Positions 32,337 to 45,092 of a stretch of DNA of 64,000 bases are shown here, one piece after another. The notes under the pieces were generated by a model. The model was not told the origin of the DNA, ran no database searches, and saw only the letters and a list, made by a program, of their open reading frames with translations. The DNA is from Pseudevernia furfuracea (lineage: Eukaryota > Ascomycota > Lecanoromycetes > Lecanorales > Parmeliaceae): the NCBI GenBank assembly GCA_022315425.1, contig JAIUPT010000019.1, positions 434,001-498,000 of the forward strand, written 5' to 3'. Within the stretch, counting starts at the first letter, position 1, and each line of letters starts with the position of its first letter. The translations under genes were made by a program, and so were the position numbers.

Positions 32337-33581
32337 TTGAGTACGGCTCGCGCCCGCGGCTCCATCCCGAAGGCAAATCTCCACATAACCCCCCCTTAGA
32401 GTACTAAAAACCACCAAGCGTGGGGTAACCGTGATGGCTAGAACAGAAAAGGAAAGCACCGCAAACACCATTGTACCAGCGCCAATAGGAACTGAACCTA
32501 TTACAACTACCAAACCAACCTCCAACGAGATCATTATTATTAATGACCTTGATATATATGGTTTTTGCGATGCGGCTCTCCAAGAGGCTCTCAAACAGGG
32601 GTTTCCCGCAGCGCTATGAGATAAGTACATCATGAACGCGCAATCCACACAATTATTGATTAAGGTGTGTATATTGGCAAGAAGAAGAGATTTCGAACAT
32701 CTGAAACGAACCGTTCAAGAGGCGTGGTAGAAACTACCCTATCAGTCATCTCGGGTTTTTTCCCGACTATCGCGACTCTTACTGTATGCGCGTCGCTTGC
32801 GCGTGGAGCGACGCCCCTTTCGACAGATCAATCATCAAATCAGATAAAAACTTTTCTAATCGATTTACTAAACTTGCTTTGAAGTTGATACATATACTTC
32901 AGGCACAGGAAGAGATGCGAATATATACGTAATTCTTCTTGAAGAAAAAAAACCCCCAAATATAGCGCATGAAGTTGGGGGATTATTTAGTCGTCAGCAA
33001 ATCACTATCGACGCACCAGACGTACTCCACCAGTTTGGATCGATTGCGGTCATGCACCCACGGGAGCGTTGCCACAACATCGAAAATGGCCGACCTCGTT
33101 GCCGTCAAATCCGTCTCATTGCCGTGGAAGAGGGTTGGCTACAGTGATTTCCGCGAAGATGGAAACAAGATCCGTTGCTCAATCTGTGTAGTAGGGTAGG
33201 CAGAGATGAATTTTCTCGCGTCCTTCCGCTTCTTCCAAATTTTCTCCCGTGTTTGTGCGGCCTGACACGGTGTGTTCGAATCTGATTGACTTCTCTAAAA
33301 GCCGAAGGAGTGGTAGTGGCTAGCACAGTGGATGTCTGTCTAATTGGACACGTCTAGTGATGGGAAAGATGATCTAGATCTTCCAAAGCAAAAGATCATG
33401 GTCCGGGATCTTGTTGGCGAGGTATGTACTAGTGAAGATCGCTGATTCGATGCGATCGAGCAATATATATTGTGCCCTCCGCGCTCCTTGGATATCTTGT
33501 TCTTTTAAGGTTTCGTTACTTCCATTCTTTGATAATTATCTTGAACTCAGAGTCAGAAGCTTAAGCGCTCGAGTTTCAGCA
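32337..33581. other. No supported gene
   Basis: A minus-strand frame at 32334-32648 encodes two hydrophobic stretches (for example SLEVGLVVVIGSVPIGAG) resembling the tail of a membrane protein, but it overlaps the MITE end and has no recognisable partner exons. It may be a relic. The rest holds nothing I can support. Confidence 0.35.
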
Positions 33582-33770
33582 ATGTCTCAACTGCACAAGC
33601 CTATAATGTTCATCCTCATATTTATCGCCGTCGTATTTCTCGTTGCAGCTCAGGGTAAGATCACCGCGACTGATCTCGTCCTTGGTGGGCACATAGTCAA
33701 ATATACATAACCTAACGTATACGCCACGACTCCAGCACAGCGCATGTTTGCGAGGCAGTACCCACGCTAA
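33582..33770 (+). CDS. Possible 35-aa secreted or membrane peptide
   Basis: Exon 1 (33582-33654) encodes MSQLHKPIMFILIFIAVVFLVAAQ; wait-free splicing of a phase-1 GTAAGA-to-CCAG intron (81 nt) joins exon 2 (33736-33770), ending in QRMFARQYPR. The result is a short hydrophobic signal or anchor with a small basic tail. It is convergent with the GH3 gene, 47 bp from that gene's stop. Such a small frame can arise by chance, but the well-formed splice signals and hydrophobic-then-basic layout suggest a genuine micropeptide gene. No family is known to me. Confidence 0.4.
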
Positions 33771-33817
33771 AAGCACAGGATCAAGAGAGCCTCTCGCCAG
33801 TACAAGAGTTCCTTATC

Positions 33818-36721
33818 TCAGAGCCCACTCCACCACCACGTTTCGCCCTCCACAAATCTTCCCTCCAAGAATCGGCCTTGGCTACTGTTGCCAACCAAAA
33901 CACCATATTCGCCCTTCTCCACTATCCACGCATCCCTACTCTCATCCCAAAAGCTGGTCGCGTATTTCTTGTCGATTTCTATCGGCACCTCCCTGGTTTC
34001 CCCCGCCTTCAAGAACACCTTGTTGAAACCCTTCAGCTCCTTGGGCGGTCGGCTGATACTCGGTGCATAAGCCATTATATACACTTGCACTACCTCTGCC
34101 CCAGCTAGGGAGCCAGAATTCGTGACATTTACGTTGACACCGATGGTAGAAGTAGTTGTAGAGACATTCAGAGCTGAGAGGTCGAAAGTGGTGTACGAGA
34201 GGCCATGACCGAAGGGGAAAAGTGCTGGACGTTTGACTTTGTCATAGAAGCGGTACCCGACGTAGACATCTTCGCCATAAAGGACACGGCCGCGCTCGGA
34301 GCGATAGTTGAGGAATGCTGGATTGTCTTCGAGGCGGTGGGGGAAGGATAGGGATAGTTTACCAGACTGAGAAGTATCAGCTCAAAAAATCATGCTGGTC
34401 GAGGATGCGGAGGTGCATAATTACAGGATTGATGTTCCCAAACAAGATATCAGCAATGGCATTGCCGGTCTCATTGCCGCCGTACCAAGCTTGCACCAGA
34501 GCACAGGCTTTGTCGACCCAAGGCATGGTCACTGGTGTGCCGCTTTGCAGTACGATGGCAGCCTTTGGATTCGCTTTGAGGACTCTGCTGATGAGATCGT
34601 CACTGTAAGGCGGTAAGTTCATATCAGGTCTATCGGAACCTTCGCCCTCCCAATCACTGTTCAAACCAGCAAAGACAACCACTTGTTCAACCTCAGAAGC
34701 CAGCTGGACAGCATCAACGATTGCTTTTTCCGGATCGATGCGCTTGCCTCCGCCCACGCGAAGGCCGCCAGCTCCAAAGGAAACGGTTGCTCGGTTCGAA
34801 GACTTTGCTGTGGGGGCAGTGCCAAACTCGACGCGTACCTTGTACGGCTTCCCAGCCTCGAGGTCCATTGATCCAATCTCTTCAACAGTGCCAGAACCAA
34901 AGAAGGCGGTACCAGGTCGCTGATCATGTACATTTTCAACGACCAATTTTCCATCAATCAGAAGCCGGCCGGTGCCTTGCACCGTCAAGCCAAAGTCATA
35001 CTTTCCTTCTTCCTCGGGTATGAAAGTACCCTCGACATCAACGTAATAGGTCGCGCTGGTGTAGTTCGGAACCTTGTAGTCCATCACGAACATGTATGAA
35101 TCAGTGAGGTGCAACGTATCGAGAAGCTTTCGATCCGGAGCATCGACCGGTTTATCGTACGCTCGGAAATCGAAGCCAGGTTTGCCATCCAACGTGTGCA
35201 GCGATTTTCCCAGCAAGGGCAGTTCTTTGTGGCTGTAGGCCCCCTGTGAGAAGCGTACGGATTCACATTGGTTCGAGACCCCGTCAAAAGGGGTCACGGC
35301 ATAGTATGGCCGCAGGGACGCACTACCGCCTCCAGAGTAGGTCGCAACTTTGCTGTTCGGACCGATGATAGCTACGGTTTTGCTCTTGTCGAACGGAAGA
35401 ATAGAACTTTCGTTCTTGAGCAGCACCACAGACTCGGCAGCGACACGCCGCAGAAATCTCTGATCCTCGGGTCTGTTCAGCTCGCACTCTCTCGCATCCT
35501 CAGCAACGCCGGACTTGGCAGCTTCTTTAACCGTCTTCAGCACTGCACGCACCCTTTCATCTAGCACATGTCGCCGTACTTTGTTCGAGGTCACGGCGTG
35601 GCTGAGCGCGGCACCACGCCACTTCGTAGGTCCAGGCATCTCAAGATCCAAGCCAGCGTTGATGCCTTCCGAAGTGCTGTAGGTGCCATACCTTTGAGAT
35701 TCAGCTCTTGATCTCTCGTTTCGCAAGGAACATTTACCAGTCACTCATCAGCAGCCCTTCCCAGCCCCAGTCTTTCCGTAGTATATCGAGAACCTTGGAA
35801 TTTTCAGCGACATGTGTCCCATTGACTTTGTTATAAGCTGTCATAACAGCCTTGGGTCTGGCATTCTTGATAGCCAGCATGAAAGGCATAAGGTAGATCT
35901 CCCGCAGTGCCCTATCGGTAACGATACTATCCACTGCCAACCTTTCATGCTCCTGATCATTGCAAACAAAATGCTTCGGCGTCGTAATGATGTTCTCTTC
36001 GTGGACTCCCTTACAGTATTCGCCGGCCAATGTCCCCGACAGAAACGGATCCTCCGAAAATGACTCGTATCCACGACCTCCGAGCGGGGAACGCTGGATG
36101 TTAATCGTCGGTCCCAACAAAACATGTGCACCCTTCGTCTTGGCCTCTTGCCCTAAAAATCTGCCAACAGAGCGGAGCAAATCAACGTCAAAGGTTGCTC
36201 CAAGTGCCGTCGCACATGGAAGGCATCCTGCTGGCGTACCGTTAAAGAAGCGGGTACCCCGAACACCGTTAGGTCCGTCGGATGTACGTATAGATGGAAC
36301 GCCAAGTCGAGGGATGGGAACTGTATGCCAGAAGTCTCTGCCTAGCCTGTAGTCAGTGGTTTGTCGGGCGGCTTTGAGTTCGGATGATTAAAAATGCAAA
36401 ATCACAGGTCAAAATCGTACGTTCTCATCTCAATTTTAGGGTGACGGCCTCAGAAATGTGCTTTGATGCTGACCAAGACGTTGGGTAGGGTGCTTCCCTT
36501 TGAAGGTAGAGAGCCCCTAATGTGAAGCCGCGACACTTCCACAGCTGATGGAAAATGCCAACTTTATCTACAGGGCCACGCACAAAAGGTGGATCATGGG
36601 CCGCGCTCGATACTCATGCTCCCACAAAATGCTAGGACTGGGGAAACTAACCAGCAGTAAGGGACACTTCTTCTTCTAGGGTCAACTCCGAGAGCACCTT
36701 TTCCACATCTATCTCTGCCAT
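33818..36721 (-). CDS. GH3 beta-glucosidase with PA14 domain, 829 aa
   Basis: Predicted minus-strand exons are 36721-36652, 36341-35738, 35691-34425 and 34366-33818. They join in frame; intron 1 is long (310 nt), the others are about 50-60 nt. The start [19 protein letters not shown] has no signal peptide, as in the bglI-type beta-glucosidases. Visible motifs are [20 protein letters not shown], the substrate-binding [12 protein letters not shown], and MSDW with the catalytic nucleophile Asp, split by intron 2. The C-terminal GH3 domain follows ([20 protein letters not shown]), with a PA14 insertion near residues 380-550 ([20 protein letters not shown]), then [12 protein letters not shown] and a fibronectin-III-like end. 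The enzyme hydrolyses terminal beta-D-glucosides. It appears intact. Confidence 0.9.
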
Positions 36722-38687
36722 TGCGGCAACTTCAAAGAGTGACGGATGAAGGCAACAATGATGGCATCGTACTATCTTTTTGCTAGGCACGCACTAGCCA
36801 AAATCGTAGCTTTAATAACAAAAGCAGCCTGGTACCATGAGTATCTGTCATGGAAGGAGGGGATGTTGAGCCTCTCGCGCCCCTCTTGCGCTCAAGTCTA
36901 GGCCGGGGAAACCTCGTGAAAAGTTCGGTCGATACTCGGGCTGTAAAAACACCATATAAAAAAGGTGTCAACGTTTTCGATCTTCGTATAGGTGATTGCT
37001 GTGCCAAAGGACGGGTTGCGAGCTCAAAGAAGGTGGGAGAGTCATCTAAATCGTTCTATGGGATTGCAACCGCAATGGTTGCCGCTCATTTTCATAGGGA
37101 GACGAAATTCATCTACTCCGTATCGCATGCGATATGTAATCGGGCCCCTGCTTAGAGTAGCCAAGGCTGCCGTCCAGGGTGATGCCTCACTCGCGACCTA
37201 AGTAATTACGCCTAGTCACGTAATGAACACCTTAGCTCACCCTATATATATTTTTTTAGGTGGCAATCGTAAAGAAGGCTTCAAGGCGGGATGTGCGGCC
37301 AATCCTGGCTCTCAATCAAAACTCAGCCTACTCATCAATTTCGGGACATCTTCCTCTGCGTCTGCTCCAGCAGCAGAAGCTCCCTCCTTCAACAAGGACA
37401 AATGATTTCGCTTGCTAAGTCATTAGATTTTGCTTCACGCTAAGACTCTCTCCTACTGGATTAGCAGCGAGATCGACTTCTACGCGATCAAGAATGTTCA
37501 GATAGTACAAGAACAAATCATGCTGCAGTATTTGCTTTTCAGCTTCGTGTGCCTTGACGATCGTTATGAGGTGATTAAGTTCATATTGCGCACTGATTGC
37601 AGACCGTTGACGATATTCGCAAAGCTCACATTGGCTTGATCAGGCTATCGCCCTGTTGACAAAGCAAACACACCAGAACTGAAGCTTTTTTCTTCGACGT
37701 GGATATCCGTGCCTCCGGACTGCTCCGAATACGACTCCGACCCCCAGGCATTCACCCCGGGGCTGCACCCACAGAATGTTTGTTTGAGTTCCTCTTGAAA
37801 AGATACTGCTTCTCAGGCAAATTCGTCACGTGTACGCGTGGTTAGAGCCCGGTTGTCTTTTGAGTCATCAGGAACAGTCTCTGTATGACATGCGGAGTGT
37901 TTGATACCATATGCTGACCGCGTTGATCTGTAGGCGCGAAAAACAGACACTGGTCTGGCGAGACGCAGTGACTCGCACAATCAGCTAGAACAGATCATTG
38001 CACAACCCAGGCAGCCGCCGCTAGATGAGCGGTCAAGAGTGTAACATTCCGGAGTGATGAGTGCCCGGATGTACCGGAAGATCGGCTTTCCCTCGGATAC
38101 GAATCTGGTAGCCGACGAATCCCAAGGTCTGGAATATGTAGCCCCATCACCAAATAAAATCTAAGATACGCGACATCTCGGTCCGTAGATAGCTCCTGTA
38201 AATTGCTCTTCGGGATTGCTTTGTGCTCAGCGTCATCCTAGTCTGAGGACAACACGCCACCTGATTGCATTGCGGAAGGTTGCTCTTGCCGAACTTTGAC
38301 ACTGCGGAGACGGTCGAGGTTGTGCTGAGCATGTACACTTAAATCTGCATCTGGGCCGTTTTATCTTATGGCTTCAAGTGGACCGAAACCAGAACCACTT
38401 CAGCCAGCTCGTATTCACCGAGGAACGCGCAGGCAATCGCCATGATGGTTTCTTTTCGCCTCCGCCAGACCGACAACGATCCGTCGTCAAGATCTAAACC
38501 AAATATCTGCTCATGCTGTGCAACGGCCGTATTTGTATAGATTTTAGCGCTTTCGTACCTCCATTGACGAGGTAACTTTCAGCAAGTAGACCAGTCGCAC
38601 AGCACGTATGAATGAGGTCAACATGGACAGAGGATGCAAATTCAATGATACCCTCGCCGACCTCCATGGCTTGAACTTTCCTTGCTT
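36722..38687. other. No supported gene
   Basis: About 2 kb including the probable GH3 promoter. Several short frames exist on both strands (for example 37430-37639 plus) with no recognisable domain or splice structure. Confidence 0.45.
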
Positions 38688-40130
38688 TTAATATGCGTAG
38701 TGTAGGTGATTTCCGACATCAGCTCGATTTTGGTTGACTCGACGAGGTACCACTGAAAACGAGGTCAGCTTGACCTCTGCCAGCAATAATTTCTGGATGT
38801 GTGTTTCTAGCGGTCGGCAGCGGATGAACGTCAGACTGATTCGTATGCTCCACAGGGCGGTCACCTCAGAGGCGTCACCGAAAACAGAGATAAGTTTTTC
38901 TAATGCACAACCGATGAGCTGCTCTGCCAGTGTCAACTCTTGACTGTCGTAGTAAGATGCACCAAGAAAGGAGGAAGAGGGAGGAAACCATGGCTTGGGT
39001 TTTTCAGGTCTATACAACGGTCTGCGTGTGGCTGTAAGCGTAAGGATGGGATCTCTAATTCCGCGACGTAATTTGCTGCCGCAATATTGTAGCGGGTGCC
39101 ATCAATTTGTATTTTGTTTGAGAGTCAACATGCGAAACGATCCACTCATGTATGATGATGGAATGGACAGAGAACCCATCCGATTCTTCGTTCCATCGTA
39201 CGAAGGAGAAATCGTACAGGGATTTGACCATTGCCTCAAATGTAACTTCATCGCGGGCGATCTCGTCAAGCCAGCTTGGACTTAAGTCTTGGAAATGAAT
39301 AGATGAAGGGTCGTCAAATGATAGCACTGCTCCTTCCTTGCACGCGTCTGGATCGGCAAAATCATATGCGACGTTTAGAAACTTCCAGAAGATGTCCTTG
39401 ACGTCGAGAAATCCACAGGATGGTAGGAAGGCCGCTGCTTCGGGCTTGCGAGATTTCAAAGCTTCCAGCGAAAATCCCAAAGCGACTTCGATCGATGCAC
39501 CTTTGTATTCGCGCCTAGCAACATTTTTACATGAGCAATTTCCTGTCCCTGTCATACCGTTCAAGATAGGTTTGCGTCGTCGTATGATTTTCGTATATTT
39601 ATTTGGCGGCCTGCATTAAGCTAAAAGATACGCTCCCAGCTTGTGTACGAGCTTGTCCCGCTCCTGTTTGGATCAGCTGATATCACGAGAGGAGGTAGGT
39701 GAATAGAACACCTGTCTCGTTGTACGAGCGACCAGATGCTTTCTGCGGAATCTGGAGAGCTTATTCAAGTTTCATTTCTCCAATTGATAGGTTTTGGGTC
39801 CCAAGGTCCCGTGCAAGGAACGATAACGGGCTAGCGATAATGACAGTTCCGTGAGCCACAGACGGTATGTATCTAGATACGTCGTATCCGCCGCCTGTTC
39901 GAGACATTTCCAAGGTGATGGCGGAGGAAAAGGTTGAGATTTTAGGGGAGAAAAAACTGGTGATCGCTAGTTCTGGCGCGCCCCATGTGACTTTGCAACC
40001 TGAAGCAGCATGATCGGTGTAATCGCTGGCGCCTAGTGCAACCCCGCGTTGTTGAAAGTCTTGTGGGTGGATGGATGGATCAGGCAAAGCTCGGTGTTGA
40101 TCCACAGGTAGAATGGAACCCGGTATCATG
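38688..40130 (-). pseudogene. NLR/STAND (NB-ARC type) gene relic
   Basis: Minus-strand fragments follow the order of a fungal NLR. A frame at 39761-40129 includes SRYIPSVAHGTVIIASPLSFLA, which resembles the sensor region of NB-ARC domains. A frame at 39055-39564 has ALGFSLEALKSRKPEAAAF, DIFWKFLN, and a SVHSIIIHEWIVSHVD segment, matching the winged-helix part that follows NB-ARC. A frame at 38688-39017 has helical ELTLAEQLIGCALEKLI sequence that could be repeat-domain remnant. The P-loop is not found and the frames do not join by sensible introns. NLRs act in fungal non-self recognition; this copy looks dead. Confidence 0.6.
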
Positions 40131-40405
40131 GATTAGTAAATCAGTAAGCCTTATTCAATAACACGGAGTAAGGGTTTGATTTCAAATGCAACGTGTCCCG
40201 TATTTCCCTCCATGCCAATCTCCGAAAGGGTATTGAGGAGAAGCAGGTAACCGATAATTGAGTCTTGGTGCAGGTGACCAGAAATTTCAATACAACTCTG
40301 TGACCCGACAAATCCACTCTAAAGTGTGAAGTGTCAGCATCAACACTCAACGATTTTGCTCCTAGGCACCCATTCTAATTACGCTTCCACAAAGAAGTAA
40401 CAGCC
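40131..40405. other. Upstream region of the SDR gene
   Basis: Contains no gene that I can support; includes the likely promoter and leader for the plus-strand gene starting at 40406 and perhaps more of the NLR relic. Confidence 0.4.
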
Positions 40406-41549
40406 ATGGAACCACCGTTCCCCTCCCCAGTGCCCACCTGGCACAACGATACCTACGCCGCCATTTCGCCCAAGCGCGCTGAACTTAGCAGCGCCGGTAA
40501 AACCGTTATTATCACTGGTGCTGTAAGCTTCGCTCCTGCACCACACTGATCTCTAGCAGCTCTGACAGATCATGCACCAAGGGAAGTGGTATTGGCCGCG
40601 AGACCGCCATAGCTTTCGCTGTCGCAGGTGCCAAAGGCCTTGTCCTGATCGGCCGTACCGAGTCCACGCTCGCCGAGACAAAAGAGGCTCTGCAAGCGAG
40701 CTTCAATAATACCACCTGCTTGACCTTCCCCGCCGACATCACTGACGACAAGGCAATGCATCGTATCGCCGCTGAAGTAGGCACCTGGGACATACTCATA
40801 CTGAACGCCGGCTACACACCTAACTCCACTTCCATCGTTTCAGCCAATCTCTCCGACTACTGGACATCCTACGAGGTCCACTCCCCCACCGTTCACCCCT
40901 TTCTTCCCTCTCTACTTGCCACCCAGTCCTTCACATAACTAACAGTACCACTATTTAGACGAACGTTAAATCTGTCATCATCGCCGCCACTACCTTCCTC
41001 CATACCGCCAACAAAACGCATGCAACAATACTTGGTGTCACATCCGGCGCCCTCGCCTTTCCGCCCGCGAATGCGCCCGGTCTTTCGGCGTATATGGTCT
41101 CCAAGATGTCGATGGTGAAGACGCTAGAGTTTCTCGCTGTGGAAAACCCGAGCGTTTTTGTTGCCAGTGTGCATCCGGGGATGGTCGATACGAAATTGTT
41201 TCGAAAGTCGGGAGCGACGCCGGAGATGGTGCCTATGAATTCTGGTGCGTTCATTTACACCTCATTGCCTAATCGCATGAAGTGCTCACTTTATGGCCGG
41301 AGGGCCTAAAGTCTTCCCCTTGTTTTCACGCGAACTATATAGCGCTGATCTGACATGTCGCTTTTTCTAGCTACACTGTCCGCACATTTCATGCTATGGC
41401 TCTCTAGTCCCGAAGCGGCTTTCTTGCGAGGGAAGTTGGTGTGGGCCAATTGGGATGTGGAGGAGTTGAAAGCTATCGGATCGAAGCTACAAGAAAGCTC
41501 CCAAATGACCGTCGGCGTTGAGGGGTGGCCATTTGTCAACAAAGCATGA
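40406..41549 (+). CDS. Short-chain dehydrogenase/reductase (SDR), 291 aa
   Basis: Predicted exons are 40406-40522, 40582-40875, 40959-41244 and 41371-41549; all joins keep frame. The Rossmann motif TGAGSGIGRE is split by intron 1, which needs an AAG acceptor, and is preceded by KTVIITG. Further SDR features are the NAGY motif, DITD in the cofactor-binding loop, and the catalytic YMVSK (Tyr-x-x-x-Lys). PGMVDTKLF follows the active site as in classical SDRs. The enzyme is an NAD(P)-dependent oxidoreductase; no signal peptide is seen. Its substrate is unknown. It lies beside an NLR relic and a broken membrane gene, so it shows no obvious pathway partners. Confidence 0.85.
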
Positions 41550-42545
41550 ACAATGTGGTAGGGAGGATCAACTGATACACACTCTACATTGACGTGATCC
41601 ACCTAGTTTCAGCTATGTAGTAAAATTCATTATGATTGCATGCGACATAAGCTTTCTTCGCGGTCCCAACACCCCGCATCGCAGACAAGATGCAGCATCA
41701 TTCTCTGGAATCGTTACAACTGTTGGCGTGGCCCGGCAAAGACATCGTATCCATGTCTGACGGTAACCGCATCTGGCCTATCGCACTTATCTTCCGGCCT
41801 TCCCCGTGCCCTCAGGGTTCCCGCAATGCTGATATTCGCTGAGTTTGTCAGAACATGAGGTGAGAAACTTAGTTGTATTATTCTAAGTGCTACGGAAGAA
41901 AGGGCGATTACCTTATTAATCCGACACGTAGACGCTGGGGCTCGGCACATCACGGGACCTTGGATCCTAAAAGGGAGCTCGCCCCGGTCCTTCCAGATCA
42001 TTCTGAAACCTCTGTGCTTCTTTGCAAAGGATGATTCGAACAATTTCAGGGCTCAGTCTCTATCTGGGTGTCTCCAGTGATCCCATCGAGGGTGAATTGA
42101 CAAGTTCCTCAATCTCGTGGTAAGAAGAATGTCAGAGTAGTCAAACGATCTGATGTAAAATCACGCCATCTACTATCAGGCAGAGTCTTAGATGATGAAT
42201 GAGGACAGGTTGTCACAAGAACGCTGTTGTCATAGATTCCCACCAGCCGAGAAGTGAGCAGTATTTCCGATATGCGGGGGAGTTCAGCGGTAGAAAGGAT
42301 GGCTATGATTGGCACCAGTACTGCAGTCAGTCCAAACATGTCGCACCGCCAGGCTACGAGGCTATCAAGTTTACAACCGCCCCATCTTCCAGGGCACCGA
42401 TAACTCGTCTTGGAACTCCGAACACTGTCCGTAGTAGACGATGACGATAATTTGGAGCCATCATCCTAAGGAATGCTATCCGACAAACGCCGAGACGTAA
42501 AAAATCCTCACCCTAATTTGTTGCTCTCGGACTTTATCGGATACA
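41550..42545. other. No supported gene
   Basis: Only small frames. The downstream part may contain the promoter of the disrupted gene that follows. Confidence 0.4.
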
Positions 42546-44244
42546 TTGATCGCATCTTTCTTGTTTCTGAGCGTGCTCTTGGCTTTGTTCTGTGAATCAG
42601 CATGCGCACCTACCGCGCGTCCCCTTCAATCGAAAACATCACCATTACGGTACCACAAGGTACGACCGAAGCTACTCTGTACTCCGTCTAAGTGGACGGA
42701 CATGGCCACGTTCGTCGTGGCCAATTTCGTCGCCCATGCCGCCACTGTCAAGTCGGTACCTGGTGAATTGGCCATGTCAGCTTCTTGGACCCTCATACTT
42801 GCACTTCTTTTCCCTGTGTCAACAAAGGGCTCAGTGCCATCTATCAACGCGCAGTGCTCGCTGATACGCCACCGAAGGCTGCAGCGAGGGCAAGAGCTCT
42901 GCGTATGGTCGTCAGTACTTCCGAATGGAAACCTCAGACTGGAGAAGTTCTTGAAGTTCTTGACTACATGGGTCCGCGTCAACTTGAAAAAGCTACCATG
43001 CAGAAGCCAGATTTTGAGTTTAAAAGTACGAAAAGAAAGAGGTTCGTTGGTGGTAATGAATGGGACTGGACTCAAATCGATCGTGTATCAGCAAAGAGTT
43101 CGAGTCGCAGCGATGAATTCAAGATTATGCTCTTCAAATGGTTTGTTCGATTCAAACTTTCAACGTAACGGAAAAGAGCAAGAGTTCTCCAAGGTTCCCG
43201 CATTGGTGGTCGAGGATAAGGTGTATGCGGTTATGAAGAACAGCGCCTTTAGACCTCCGAGCTCCATTATGGGAAACATGGATTGCAGAAAGGTTTACGG
43301 CATCTGCCAGCTACCTGAAGGATATGCTCTTCCCATCGTTCCGCCGGGAGCCCAGGTTGATGAACACCAGTGCAGTGGGAAAGCTCCCTGCAATAGCGAG
43401 CTGAGTTCGAAATATCAACTTGCCAAAAGTTCTCACCGCCACTTTTCAGACCTTATACGCTTCGGCTACTTTCTACCGGGTGAGGGGTGATCAAATCCAG
43501 CGCTATGCCTTTGCTGCCACCGGACTGACAGCTGCACCCAATCTTGTCATGTCGATCATGAATCTGGCCAGCACTGTGCTAACCCCTGACTACTCTGCTA
43601 TGTACCTTGTGAGCCCTGAAGCTATGGAGGAAGCTCAGCGGCGTGAAGGCTCGAAGGTGTCGTTGGCACCATTGGTGGAAATGGGACATCGAATGAGTCA
43701 TTTGGAAAGGTCGAGTTCGAGGTCAACCATGATGGTCGTATATTTATGCTCAGACTTAACCTCGAGTCCTCTCCACAAGGACCTACGGAAGTGACGTTGG
43801 CTGGAGAGAGGGCTGATAGTCGATCCTCGGACTGGAAATTCCGCTAATTCTGCGATGGGCCTTTCTCTCGAGTCCTTCTCCGAATGTTTGGTCGGCCCAA
43901 TCAGCCCTTTCTTTTGATACCTCGAAGCTCGGAACTTGCCGTGAAAAGTCGAGCTACAAACGAAACAGGGACACTTGTCCCTGGCTTTTGCGAGCGTGGC
44001 TGTAGGATCAATCCCACTAGCGATCATTGGGGTTTTATCACACTTCGAATCTGGTCAAAGTACTCCTACGCAGCGTGTGTGGACAATAATGTGGTTGGCA
44101 GTTGGAATCCCCTTCGGACCTTTCTTCGACCTCAGAATTATTGATGTTCGCATGATACCTAAAATCTTCCCATTTATGGCGCTGCCACTAGAGGGTTTTG
44201 TAGGTGTGGGTCAGATGCTCATGCAGTATGGAACTTGCATCTAG
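42546..44244 (+). pseudogene. Fungal multi-pass membrane protein gene, frameshifted
   Basis: Successive pieces of one protein occur in different frames: a CTPSKWTDMATFVVANFVAHAA segment (42660-42760); then, in another frame, GLSAIYQRAVLADTP and MVVSTSEWKPQTGE; then back to RKVYGICQLPEGYALPIVPPG; then after 43420 a third frame with TLYASATFYRVRGDQIQRY. A last piece near 43975-44244 carries two hydrophobic segments (VAVGSIPLAIIGVLSHF, MWLAVGIPFGPFFDL). I recall this as an uncharacterised fungal membrane protein family with the C-x-P-S-x-W-T-D motif. The expected start codon reads TTG. At least three shifts argue for a pseudogene. Confidence 0.65.
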
Positions 44245-45092
44245 CTCCAAAAAGAGTGATCTGTAATGTTCGCTGCACGCGGTCTGGAGAGATTTGGGTC
44301 ACTTCACAGCCACTCGGGCTTAGGCAGGCTTAGTGTAGTATTTGCTCGACTTTGGAGTTAGGTTGAAGCCCCTCTCCCTAAATCGCGGGTCCCATTCACA
44401 CAAAGCACGCGGCTTAGCACGCCATGTCCTTTACGCTTGATTTCGCACAAGGAAACAGTCGCCGCCGAGACCTTTCCTCGCTCACTGCTCTTTGAAGAAG
44501 CTGGATCTGGCGTAGTAGTTCGGGTGAACAAATGTGGTTATTTCAACCCGTCGATGAAGAATCAGGGTTCAAGTCACAGAGGGACTTTAAGAGGAAAATG
44601 CTGCCGGCTTCATCATGTTCATGAGCCTCCGGATCCACCTTGCACCCGTTTGAGGTGAGGTCGTCAGTTTTGTGCCTGTGAAATGGAAGACGTAGCAGCA
44701 TTCAGGAAGTGAAGCAGCGTCATCAGAGAGACACAATGTCCACGTCAACTGTTGGCTTTGTACTGGGGATACAGCAGAGTTCCTGGTTTGCGGGAAAATG
44801 AAACAGTGCAATTCTAGAGATACGTTTTCTCGGATTCCTACATTCTCTGAATACCGTTGATAGAGAGGCACTCCAACGCTCGGCTTCGGCTAAGCGTTCT
44901 TGCGAAGAACTCAAAAGTGAAATACGCTTTGAGACGACGTTCTTCTCACAGTGCTGGGCACAAAGCTGCCTTACCTAAGTCTTCTGAATGAAGCTGTTGC
45001 AACGCCTTTTCCCCAGTGAACTTGACTAGGTTACGAACGATGGTCTCTGAATGCACGGAAGCCAGAATCGCGGTTCATGAAAACATATATAA
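44245..45092. other. No gene seen
   Basis: Intergenic sequence between the disrupted membrane gene and the convergent protease-like gene; only short overlapping frames are present. Confidence 0.45.
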
